Source: Owenia fusiformis
Taxonomy: Eukaryota > Annelida > Polychaeta > Sabellida > Oweniidae
Length of the DNA: 64,000 nucleotides
Assembly: GCA_903813345.2 (NCBI GenBank)
Contig: CAIIXF020000012.1
Span: 909,318-973,317, forward strand
Direction of reading: 5' to 3'
The notes beneath the pieces are model-generated. The model was given only the letters and a program-made list of their open reading frames with translations. It ran no database searches and was not told the origin of the DNA. Shown one piece after another: positions 1 to 13,300 of the stretch. Position 1 is the stretch's first letter, and each line of letters starts with the position of its first letter. The translations under genes were made by a program, and so were the position numbers.

Positions 1-240
1 GAACTATATTGATATAAATAAGAGTAATTTCAAGTGTTTTAACAAATATGTTCATGTATATGCATAAAAAATCGTATAAAAACAATACCATCAGAATATT
101 GGCATCATTTTTGTGGTGATTTTAATTCTTATCTTTGTTCATCAAACGGTTGAGTTATATGACATACAATATGGAAGCTGATTTATATTTCATTTTATGG
201 TAAATTCAACATTATTTTATCAAATGTCTAATAAGGATTA

Positions 241-577
241 GTCCACCCGTATAGCTCAGTGGTAGCGCAGGTACCTCTTACGCAATAGGTCCCGGATTCG
301 ATCCCCTGTTCAGGCAAGACTAAATTTGCTTGTTTGCGTGAGGTACTTCAGGGTGTTTGACTGAGTTGTCCGCAACTCATACAAAAGGCTGTGGTGTGTA
401 CTTACATAGTATGTATATGTCTATGTATAAGTGCACATAAAAGGGCTCCTTCAAGGAGGGGTTTCTGGGTCTATCTTCCATGTTAATTACGTAAATTACG
501 ACCGTATATATGGGACATACCCAAGAGGTATTGCTCACCTTCATTGGTGGTAAACAAAATACAATACAATACAATTA
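241..577 (+). mobile_element. tRNA-derived SINE
   Basis: It opens with a tRNA-like head: an A box in TAGCTCAGTGGTAGCGC (252-268) and a B box in GGATTCGATCC. The acceptor and T stems do not pair properly. A roughly 230-bp tRNA-unrelated body follows and the element ends in repeated ACAAT (about 558-577). Head, body and short A-rich tandem tail are the SINE layout. Target-site repeats are not convincing. Confidence 0.75.
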
Positions 578-1229
578 GAGTCAGCCATAAGAAGGAAATC
601 TGACTTGAAAAGGCTGATTTTATATTTCATTTTGTGATAAATTTCATCGTCACTTTCCACTGGGTCTAGAGACAGGAACAATCGAAACCTTGTAAATCAA
701 GATGGGTAAATTTAGCATCACTTATCAAGTTATCATTAGCCATATATGGATAACTACGATTGATAACATTGGAGCAAGCCATACAATGTCAAACAATGGA
801 AAACATCAATAACTCAATAGAGAAAGCAGATAATATGTTTTATAACAGGATCTCGAACAGAATAGGATTATAGTTATCATTAGAATAAATTGAAGCATTC
901 TTGTAATAATACCAATTGTCGATGTCCTTATAAAGAAACTATAAAACTGTGTGCTTCTTGATCACATTCATCAAGATCATTACGATTATTATTACCTTCA
1001 ACATCATTACTTTATATGGGCATTGCCATATATGGCCAATGAACCTTCAGTGATTTCCCATGGTGCATTTTTCATTGTTCACCATTTGTTCGAATCCAAT
1101 AATAATTTGAAAAATGTAATGCATATCTCCAAACATGATATTAGCAAGAATGACAAATTCTAAATATATTGAGCATTTGAGCTCATGTTTGAACCTTAGA
1201 TTGTGCTTTTGTTTATTTTCAGTGTAACC
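578..1229. other. Region upstream of the first coding exon
   Basis: This is AT-rich DNA with no recognisable gene. It probably contains intron and perhaps promoter sequence, since an acceptor-like site ends at 1222. I see no clear TATA box, repeat or RNA gene. Confidence 0.4.
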
Positions 1230-1389
1230 ATGATGAGGGTATTGCTGTCCTGTTGCTTGGTTGCCATGGTGATGTCAGACATTGACTTTGGTTACCATGA
1301 CTACGATGCATTGACAGCAGCAATGAGAGCTATTGAACAAAACAACTCTGGGATTGCCTACATGTACTCAGCAGGGAAATCTGTGCAAG
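1230..1389 (+). CDS. Carboxypeptidase exon 1 (first coding exon)
   Basis: It encodes the signal peptide and the N-terminal segment ending SAGKSVQ, which matches the SIGKSV-type segment of the family. Two adjacent ATGs (1230 and 1233) are possible starts. An acceptor-like tract ending AG at 1221-1222 suggests a spliced 5' untranslated exon farther upstream. The donor CAAG|GTATGT at 1389/1390 is the seed of the 30-bp array that follows. The exon ends in phase 1. Confidence 0.85.
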
Positions 1390-4300
1390 GTATGTGGCAA
1401 GTGCAAAGTCAGGAGCAAGGAGTTTGCAAGAGGGAATTCAGGTACAAAGGAGATTGTAAGCAGGAATTTGGGTGCAAGGGAGGTAGCAAGTAGGAATTCA
1501 AGTGCAAGGGATTTTGTAAGTGGGAATTTGGGTGCAAGGAAGTGTGCAAGTTGGTATTCTGGTGCAAGGGAGGTTGCAAGTGGGAATTCAGGTGCAAGGA
1601 GGCTACAGATCTTATATCACTGAATAGAGAAGATGTATCATGAAATAGAGAAAATGTATCATAGAAGAGAAGAAGTATTAGGGAATAGAGAAGATGTATC
1701 ATGGATTAGAGAAGGTTATCATGGAATAGAGAATATGTATCATGGAAAAGAGAAGATATATCATGAAATAGAAAAATGTATCATGGAAAAGAGAAGATGT
1801 ATCATGGAATAGAGAATATGTATCATGGAATAGAGATGATGTATCATGAAATAAAGAATTATCATGGAATAGAGAAGATGTATCATGAAATAAAGAAGAT
1901 GAATCATAAATAGAGAAGATGTATCATGGATTAGAGAAGATGTATCATGAAATAGAGAAGATTTATCATGGAATAAAGAAGATGTATCATGGAATAGAGA
2001 AGATGTATCATGGAATAGAGATGATGCATCATGGAATAGAGAAGATGTATAATGGAATAGAGAAGATGTATCATGGAATAGAGAATATGTATCATGGAAT
2101 AGAGAAGATGTATCATGGAATAGAGAAGATGTATCATGGAATAGAGATGATGCATCATGGAATAGAGAAGATGTATCATGGAATAGAGAAGATGTATCAT
2201 TGAATAGAGAAGATGTATCATGGAATAGAAAAGATGTATCATGAAATAGAGAATATGTATCATGGAATAGAGAAGATGTATCATTGAATAGAGAAGATGT
2301 ATCATGAAATAAAGAAGATGAATCATAAATAGAGAAGATGTATCATGGATTAGAGAAGATGTATCATGGAATAGAGAAGATGTATCATGAAATAAAGAAG
2401 ATGAATCATAAATAGAGAAGATGTATCATGGATTAGAGAAGATGTATCATGAAATAGAGAAGATTTATCATGGAATAAAGAAGATGTATAATGGAATAGA
2501 GAATATGTATCATGGAATAGAGAAGATGTATCATGGAATAGAGAAGATGAATCATAAATAGAGAAGATGTATCATGGAAAAGAGAAGATGTATAATGGAA
2601 TAGAGAAGATTTATCATGGAATAAAGAAGATGTATAATGGAATAGAGAATATGTATCATTGAATAGAGAAGATATATCATGGAATAGAGAAGATGTATCA
2701 TGGAATAGAGAAGATGTATAACGGAATAGAGAAGATGTATAATGGAATAGAGAAGATGTTTCATGGAATAGAGAAGATGTATAACGGAATAGAGAAGATG
2801 TATCATGGAATAGAGAATATGTATCATGGAATAGAGAAGATGTATCATGGAATAGAGAAGATGTATCATGGAATAGAGAAGATGTATCATGGAATAGAGA
2901 ATATGTATCATGGAATAGAGATGATGCATCATGGAATAGAGAAGATGTATCATGGAATAGAAAAGATGTATCATGGAATGTAGAAGATGTATCATGGAAT
3001 TGAGAATATGTATCATGGAATAGAGAATGTGTATCATGGAATAGAGAAGATGTATCATGGAATAGAGAAGATGTATCATGGAATGGAGAATATGTATCAT
3101 GGAATAGAGAAGATGTATCATGGAATAGAGAAGATGCATCATGGAATAGAGAATATGTATCATGGAATAGAGAAGATGTATCATGGAATAGAGATGATGC
3201 ATCATGGAATAGAGAAGATGTATCATGGAATAGAAAAGATGTATCATGGAATGTAGAAGATGTATCATGGAATTGAGAATATGTATCATGGAATAGAGAA
3301 TGTGTATCATGGAATAGAGAAGATGTATCATGGAATAGAGAAGATGTATCATGGAATGGAGAATATGTATCATGGAATAGAGAAGATGTATCATGGAATA
3401 GAGAAGATGCATCATGGAATAGAGAAGATGTATCATGGAATAGAGAAGATGTATCATGGAATAGAGAAGATGTATCATGGAATAGAGAAGATGTATCATG
3501 GAATAAAGAAGATGAATCATAAATAGAGAAGATGTATCATGGATTAGAGAAGATGTATCATGAAATAGAGAAGATTTATCATGGAATAAAGAAGATGTAT
3601 CATGGAATAGAGAAGATGTATCATGGAATAGAGAAGATGTATCATGGAATAGAGAAGATGTATCATGGAATAGAGAAGATGTATCATGGAATAGAGAATG
3701 TGTATCATGGAATGTAGAAGATGTATCATGGAATTGAGAATATGTATCATGGAATAGAGAAGATGCATCATGGAATAGAGAAGATGTATCATGGAATAGA
3801 GAAGATGTATCATGGAATAGAGAAAATGTATCATTGAATAGAGAAAATATATCATGGAATAGAGAAGATGCATCATGGAATAGAGAATGTGTATCATGGA
3901 ATAGAGAAGATGTATCATGGAATAGAGAAGATGTATCATGGAATAGAGAAGATGCATCATGGAATAGAGAAAATGTATCATTGAATAGAGAAAATATATC
4001 ATGGAATAGAGAAGATGCATCATGGAATAGAGAAGATGTATCATGGAATAGAGAATGTGTATCATGGAATAGAGAATGTGTATCATGGAATAGAGAAAAT
4101 ATATCATGGAATAGAGAAGATGTATCATGGAATAGAGAAGATGTATCATGGAATGTAGGAGATGTATCATGAAAGAGAAGATGTATCATGGAATAAAGAA
4201 TGTGAATCATGGAATAGAGAAGATGGGAGACACACTTTTACTGTATTGCACATTGACAATAGTGATGTCTCACAGTCTAGATCTACTATATAATTATTTT

Positions 4301-7300
4301 ATTTGCACATTGTATAATCTGAGTTGCATTTTTTAGGGCGTGACCTCTGGGTGATGACCTTGGGAGAGAAACCACTTCAGCACCTCCCCCTCAGGCCAGA
4401 AGTGAAATATGTTGGCAATATGCATGGGAATGAGGTATGCTTCCTAAATGTTGAGATTGTTCCAAAAAACATAACAGTATTTAATTCATGTAAGCCTTTG
4501 ATAAATAGAGGATATTTACTGGGATGAATTTAATATGGGTTTTACACCAAGGGCAGGCCCGTAGCCAGGGGGGTTCGGGGGTTCGGGCGAACCCCCCTTG
4601 GCCAAAATTTCTTTCAAAATCATGCAGTTTTTCACCATTCTGACTTATTTTTTGAGTGATTTTTGGCCAAATTTGCTAAAGTGAACCCCCCCTAGAATTT
4701 TTTGGAAAAGTGAACCCCCTTGGAAAATTCTGGCTACGTGCCTGAAGGGCCAATATGATTTTTCTGGTGTTATATTCACCTGGAGTATCCTTGTATGAAC
4801 ATGTAATTATGTGTGAACTGAAAAAAGGTTCAAAAAACTTAAAACAAAACATGAAAAATGTACATTTCTTTCAAAAATATACTCTTGTGTTCCAGGTTGT
4901 AGGCAGAGAAATGTTGCTCCATCTGATCGATTACCTAGCAACTGGTTACGGCACAAACGATACCATAACAACGATGTTTAGAGAGTCCCGCATTCACATT
5001 ATGCCTACAATGAACCCGGATGGCTTTGAGTATGCCTACCATAACCAAAGTCAGGAAGGGAATTGTGGGGGCATTGTAGGGAGGTTGGTACATTGCCATT
5101 CATTTAATGTAATGACCTATTACATGTATATGCCTACCATAACCAAAGCCAGGAAGGACATGTGGTGGTATTGTAGGGAGGTTGGTACACTACCATTAAT
5201 TATTGTAATGACCTATTACATGTATATGCCTACCATAACCAAAGCCAGGAAGGGAATTGTGGGGGCATTGTAGGGAGGTTGGTACATTGCCATTCATTTA
5301 ATGTAATGACCTATTACATGTATATGCCTACCATAACCAAAGCCAGGAAGGGAATTGTGGGGGCATTGTAGGGAGGTTGGTACATTGCCATTCATTTAAT
5401 GTAATGACCTATTACATGTATATGCCTACCATAACCAAAGCCAGGAAGGGAATTGTGGGGGCATTGTAGGGAGGTTGGTACAGTACCATTCATTTAATGT
5501 AATGACCTATTACATGTATATGCCTACCATAACCAAAGCCAGGAAGGGAATAGTGGGGGCATTGTAGGGAGGTTGGTACACTGCCATTCATTTAATGTAA
5601 TGACCTATTACATGTATATGCCTACCATAACCAAAGCCAGGAAGGGAATTGTGGGGGCATTGTAGGGAGGTTGGTACATTGCCATTCATTTAATGTAATG
5701 ACCTATTACATGTATATGCCTACCATAACCAAAGCCAGGAAGGGAATTGTGGGGGCATTGTAGGGAGGTTGGTACAGTACCATTCATTTAATGTAATGGC
5801 CTATTACATGTATATGCCTACCATAACCAAAGTCAGGAAGGGAATTGTGGGGGAATTGTAGGGAGGTTGGTACACTGCCATTCATTTAATGTAATGACCT
5901 ATTACATGTATATGCCTACCATAACCAAAGTCAGGAAGGGAATTGTGGGGGCATTGTAGGGAGGTTGGTACAGTACCATTCATTTAATGTAATAACCTAT
6001 TACATGTATATGCCTACCATAACCAAAGCCAGGAAGGGAATTGTGGGGGCATTGTAGGGAGGTTGGTACATTGCCATTCATTTAATGTAATGACCTATTA
6101 CATGTATATGCCTACCATAACCAAAGCCAGGAAGGGAATTGTGGGGGCATTGTAGGGAGGTTGGTACAGTACCATTCATTTAATGTAATAACCTATTACA
6201 TGTATATGCCTACCATAACCAAAGCCAGGAAGGGAATTGTGGGGGCATTGTAGGGAGGTTGGTACAGTACCATTCATTTAATGTAATAACCTATTACATG
6301 TATATGCCTACCATAACCAAAGCCAGGAAGGGAATTGTGGGGGCATTGTAGGGAGGTTGGTACACTGCCATTCATTTAATGTAATGACCTATTACATGTA
6401 TATGCCTACCATAACCAAAGCCAGGAAGGGAATTGTGGGGGCATTGTAGGGAGGTTGGTACAGTACCATTCATTTAATGTAATGACCTATTACATGTATA
6501 TGCCTACCATAACCAAAGCCAGGAAGGGAATTGTGGGGGCATTGTAGGGAGGTTGGTACATTGCCATTCATTTAATGTAATGACCTATTACATGTATATG
6601 CCTACCATAACCAAAGCCAGGAAGGGAATTGTGGGGGCATTGTAGGGAGGTTGGTACACTGACATTCATTTAATGTAATGACCTATTACATGTATATGCC
6701 TACCATAACCAAAGCCAGGAAGGGAATAGTGGGGGCATTGTAGGGAGGTTGGTACATTGCCATTCATTTAATGTAATGACCTATTACATGTATATGCCTA
6801 CCATAACCAAAGCCAGGAAGGGAATTGTGGGGGCATTGTAGGGAGGTTGGTACACTGCCATTCATTTAATGTAATGACCTATTACATGTATATGCCTACC
6901 ATAACCAAAGCCAGGAAGGGAATAGTGGGGGCATTGTAGGGAGGTTGGTACATTGCCATTCATTTAATGGAATGACCTATTACATGTATATGCCTACCAT
7001 AACCAAAGCCAGGAAGGGAATAGTGGGGGCATTGTAGGGAGGTTGGTACAGTACCATTCATTTAATGTAATGACCTATTACATGTATATGCCTACCATAA
7101 CCAAAGTCAGGAAGGGAATTGTGGGGGCATTGTAGGGAGGTTGGTACAGTACCATTCATTTAATGTAATGACCTATTACATGTATATGCCTACCATAACC
7201 AAAGTCAGGAAGGGAAATGTGGGGGCATTGTAGGGAGGTTGGTACATTGCCATTCATTTAATGTAATGACCTATTACATGTATATGCCTACCATAACCAA

Positions 7301-10300
7301 AGCCAGGAAGGGAATTGTGGGGGCATTGTAGGGAGGTTGGTACATTGCCATTCATTTAATGTAATAACCTATTACATGTATATGCCTACCATAACCAAAG
7401 TCAGGAAGGGAATTGTGGGGGCATTGTAGGGAGGTTGGTACATTGCCATTCATTTAATGTAATGACCTATTACATGTATATGCCTACCATAACCAAAGCC
7501 AGGAAGGGAATAGTGGGGGCATTGTAGGGAGGTTGGTACACTGCCATTCATTTAATGTAATGACCTATTACATGTATATGCCTACCATAACCAAAGCCAG
7601 GAAGGGAATTGTGGGGGCATTGTAGGGAGGTTGGTACATTGCCATTCATTTAATGTAATGACCTATTACATGTATATGCCTACCATAACCAAAGCCAGGA
7701 AGGGAATTGTGGGGGCATTGTAGGGAGGTTGGTACACTACCATTCATTTAATGTAATGACCTATTACATGTATATGCCTACCATAACCAAAGCCAGGAAG
7801 GGAATTGTGGGGGCATTGTAGGGAGGTTGGTACAGTACCATTCATTTAATGTAATGACCTATAACATGTATAGGCCTACCATAACCAAAGCCAAGAAGGG
7901 AATTGTGGGGGCATTGTAGGGAGGTTGGTACAGTACCATTCATTTAATGTAATGACCTATTACATGTATATGCCTACCATAACCAAAGTCAGGAAGGGAA
8001 TTGTGGGGGCATTGTAGGGATGTTGGTACAGTTCCATTCATTTAATTTAATGACCTATTACATGTATATGCCTACCATAACCAAAGCCAAGAAGGGAATT
8101 GTGGGGGCATTGTAGGGAGGTTGGTACAGTACCATTCATTTAATGTAATGACCTATTACATGTATATGCCTACCATAACCAAAGCCAAGAAGGGAATTGT
8201 GGGGGCATTGTAGGGAGGTTGGTACAGTACCATTCATTTAATGTAATGACCTATTACATGTACATGCCTACCATAACCAAAGTCAGGAAGGGAATTGTGG
8301 GGGCATTGTAGGGAGGTTGGTACACTGACATTCATTTAATGTAATGACCTATTACATGTATATTCCTACCATAACCAAAGCCAGGAAGGGAATTGTGGGG
8401 GCGTTGTAGGGAGGTTGGTACACTGACATTCATTTAATGTAATGACCTATTACATGTATATGCCTACCATTACCAAAGTCAGGGAGGTAATTGTGGGGGC
8501 ATTGTAGGGAGGTTGGTACAGTACCATTCATTTAATGTAATGACCTATTACATGTATATGCCTACCATAACCAAAGTCAGGAAGGGAATTGTGGGGGCAT
8601 TGTAGGGAGGTTGGTATACTGCCATTCATTTAATGTAATGACCTATTACATGTATATGCCTACCATAACCAAAGCCAGGAAGGGAATTGTGGGGGCATTG
8701 TAGGGAGGTTGGTACACTGCCATTCATTTAATGTAATGACCTATTACATGTATATGCCTACCATAACCAAAGTCAGGAAGGGAATTGTGGGGGCATTGTA
8801 GGGAGGTTGGTACAGTACCATTCATTTAATGTAATGACCTATTACATGTATATGCCTACCATAACCAAAGTCAGGAAGGGAATTGTGGGGGCATTGTAGG
8901 GAGGTTGGTACATTGCCATTCATTTAATATACTGGCCTATTACATGTATATGCCTACGATAACCAAAGTCAGGAGGTGACATGTGGGGGCATTGTAGGGA
9001 GGTTGGTACAGTACCATTCATTTAATGTAATGACCTATTACATGTATATGCCTACCATAACCAAAGCCAGGAAGGGAAGTGTGGGGGCATTGTAGGGAGG
9101 CTGGTACAGTACCATTCATTTAATGTAATGACCTATTACATGTATATGCCTACCATAACCAAAGCCAGGAAGGGAATTGTGGGGGCATTGTAGGGAGGTT
9201 GGTACATTGCCATTCATTTGATGTAATGACCTATTACATCTATATGCCTACCATGACCAAAACCAAGAAGGGAATTGTGGGGGCATTGTAGGGAGGTTGG
9301 TACAGTACCATTCATTTAATGTAATGACCTATTATGTGTATATGCCTACCATAACCAAAGCCAGGAAGGGAATTGTCGGGGCATTGTAGGGAGGTTGGTA
9401 CATTGCCATTCATTTAATGTAATGACCTATTACATGTATATGCCTACCATAACCAAAATCAGGAAGGGAATTGTGGGGGCATTGTAGGGAGGTTGGTACA
9501 TTGCCATTCATTTAATGTAATGACCTATTACATGTATATGCCTACCATAACCAAAGTCAGGAAGGGAATTGTGGGGGCATTGTAGGGAGGTTGGTACACT
9601 GCCATTCATTTAATGTAATGACCTATTACATGTATATGCCTACCATAACCAAAGCCAGGAAGGGAATTGTGGGGGCATTGTAGGGAGGTTGGTACATTGC
9701 CATTCATTTAATGTAATGACCTATTACATGTATATGCCTACCATAACCAAAGCCAGGAAGGGAATTGTGGGGGCATTGTAGGGAGGTTGGTACAGTACCA
9801 TTCATTTAATGTAATGACCTATTACATGTATATGCCTACCATAACCAAAGCCAGGAAGGGAATTGTGGGGGCATTGTAGGGAGGTTGGTACATTGCCATT
9901 CATTTAATGTAATGACCTATTACATGTATATGCCTACCATAACCAAAGCCAGGAAGGGAATTGTGGGGGCATTGTAGGGAGGTTGGTACAGTACCATTCA
10001 TTTAATGTAATGACCTATTACATGTATATGCCTACCATAACCAAAGCCAGGAAGGGAATTGTGGGGGCATTGTAGGGAGGTTGGTACAGTACCATTCATT
10101 TAATGTAATGACCCATTACATGTATATGCCTACCATAACCAAAGCCAGGAGGGAATAGTGGGGGCATTGTAGGGAGGTTGGTACATTGCCATTCATTTAA
10201 TGTAATGACCTATTACATGTATATGCCTACCATGACCAAAGCCAGGAAGGGAATTGTGGGGGCATTGTAGGGAGGTTGGTACAGTACCATTCATTTAATG

Positions 10301-13300
10301 TAATGACCTATTACATGTATATGCCTACCATAACCAAAGCCAGGAAGATAATAGTGGGGGCATTGTAGGGAGGTTGGTACATTGCTATTCATTTAATGTA
10401 ATGACCTATTACATGTATATGCCTACCATGACCAAAGCCATGAAGGGAATTGTGGGGGCATTGTAGGGAGGTTGGTACATTGCTATTCATTTAATGTAAT
10501 GACCTATTACATGTATATGCCTACCATAACCAAAGCCATGAAGGGAATTGTGGGGGCATTGTAGGGAGGTTGGTACATTGCCATTCATTTAATGTAATGA
10601 CCTATTACATGTATATGCCTACCATAACCAAAGTCAGGAAGGGAATTGTGGGGGCATTGTAGGGAGGTTGGTACAGTACCATTCATTTAATGTAATGACC
10701 TATTATGTGTATATGCCTACCATAACCAAAGTCAGGAAGGGAATTGTGGGGGCATTGTAGGGAGGTTGGTACATTGCTATTCATTTAATGTAATGACCTA
10801 TTACATGTATATGCCTACCATAACCTAAGCCAGGAAGGGAATTGTGGGGGCATTGTAGGGAGGTTGGTACATTGCCATTCATTTAATGTAATGACCTATT
10901 ACATGTACATGCCTACCATAACCAAAGTCAGGAAGGGAATTGTGGGGGCATTGTAGGGAGGTTGGTACAGTACCATTCATTTAATGTAATGACCTATTAC
11001 ATGTATATGCCTACCATAACCAAAGTCAGGAAGGGAATTGTGGGGCATTGTAGGGAGGTTGGTACAGTACCATTCATTTAATGTAATGACCTATTACATG
11101 TATATGCCTACCATAACCAAAGTCAGGAAGGGAATTGTGGGGGCATTGTAGGGAGGTTGGTACATTGCCATTCATTTAATGTAATGACCTATTACATGTA
11201 TATGCCTACCATGACCAAAGCCAAGAAGGGAATTGTGGGGGCATTGTAGGGAGGTTGGTACATTGCCATTCATTTAATGTAATGACCTATTACATGTATA
11301 TGCCTACCATAACCAAAGCCAGGAAGGGAATTGTGGGGGCATTGTAGGGAGGTTGGTACAGTACCATTCATTTAATGTAATGACCTATTACATGTATATG
11401 CCTACCATAATCAAAGTCAGGAAGGGAATTGTGGGGGCATTGTAGGGAGGTTGGTACAGTACTATTCATTTAATGTAATGACCTATTACATGTATATGCC
11501 TACCATAACCAAAGCCAGGAAGGGAATTGTGGAGGCATTGTAGGGAGGTTGGTACATTGCCATTCTTTTAATGTAATGACCTATTACATGTATATGCCTA
11601 CCATAACCAAAGCCAGGAAGGGAATTGTGGGGGCATTGTAGGGAGGTTGGTACAGTACCATTCATTTAATGTAATGACCTATTACATGTATATGCCTACC
11701 ATAACCAAAGCCAGGAAGGGAATTGTGGGGGAATTGTAGGGAGGTTGGTACACTGCTATTCATTTAATGTAATGACCTATTACATGTATATGCCTACCAT
11801 AACCAAAGCCAGGAAGGGAATTGTGGGGGCTTTGTAGGGAGGTTGGTACATTGCCATTCATTTTATGTAATGACCTATTACATGTACATGCCTACCATAA
11901 CCAAAGCCAGGAATGGAAGTGTGGGGGCATTGTAGGGAGGTTGGTACAGTACCATTCATTTTATGTAATGACCTATTACATGTACATGCCTACCATAACC
12001 AAAGCCAGGATGGAATTGTGGGGGCATTGTAGGGAGGTTGGTACAGCACCATTCATTTTATGTAATGACCTATTACATGTACATGCCTAACATACCCAAA
12101 GCCAGGAAGGGAATTGTGGGGGCATTGTAGGGAGGTTGGTACATTGCCATTCATTTAATGTAATGACCTATTACATGTATATGCCTACCATAACCAAAGT
12201 CAGGAAGGGAATTGTGGGGGCATTGTAGGGAGGTTGGTACAGTACCATTCATTTAATGTAATGACCTATTACATGTACATGCCTACCATACCCAAAGCCA
12301 GGAAGGGAATTGTGGGGGCATTGTAGGGAGGTTGGTACACTGCCATTCATTTTATGTAATGACCTATTACATGTACATGCCTACCATAACCAAAGCCAGG
12401 AATGGAAGTGTGGGGGCATTGTAGGGAGGTTGGTACAGTACCATTCATTTTATGTAATGACCTATTACATGTACATGCCTACCATAACCAAAGCCAGGAG
12501 GGAATTGTGGGGGCATTGTAGGGAGGTTGGTACAGCACCATTCATTTTATGTAATGACCTATTACATGTACATGCTTACCATAACCAAAGCCAGGAGGGG
12601 AATTGTGGGGGCATTGTAGGGAGGTTGGTACAGTACCATTCATTTTATGTAATGACCTATTACATGTATATGCCTACCATAACCAAAGTCAGGAAGGGAA
12701 TTGTGGGGGCATTGTAGGGAGGTTGGTACAGTACCATTCATTTTATGTAATGACCTATTACATGTACATGCCTACCATACCCAAAGCCAGGAGGGAATTG
12801 TGGGGGCATTGTAGGGAGGTTGGTACAGCACCATTCATTTTATGTAATGACCTATTACATGTACATGCTTACTATAACCAAAGTCAGGAAGGGAATTGTG
12901 GTGGTATTGTAGGGAGGTTGGTACACTACCATTCATTTAATGTAATGACCTATTACATGTATATGCCTACCATAACCAAAGCCAGGAAGGGAATTGTGGG
13001 GGCATTGTAGGGAGGTTGGTACACTACCATTCATTTAATGTAATGACCTATTACATGTATATGCCTACCATAACCAAAGTCAGGAAGGGAATTGTGGGGG
13101 CATTGTAGGGAGGTTGGTACAGTACCATTCATTTTATGTAATGACCTATTACATGTACATGCCTACCATACCCAAAGCCAGGAGGGAATAGTGGGGGCAT
13201 TGTAGGGAGGTTGGTACAGTACCATTCATTTTATGTAATGACCTATTACATGTATATGCCTACCATAACCAAAGCCAGGAAGGGAATTGTGGGGGCATTG

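Noticed and set aside
241-315. Possible tRNA gene
   Set aside because: It has good A and B boxes, but the D, T and acceptor stems do not pair and it runs into a longer body with an ACAAT tail, so it is a SINE head.
2552-4210. 552-codon minus-strand open frame
   Set aside because: It consists wholly of the 21-bp satellite; the repeat has no stop in this frame and there are no splice or start features.
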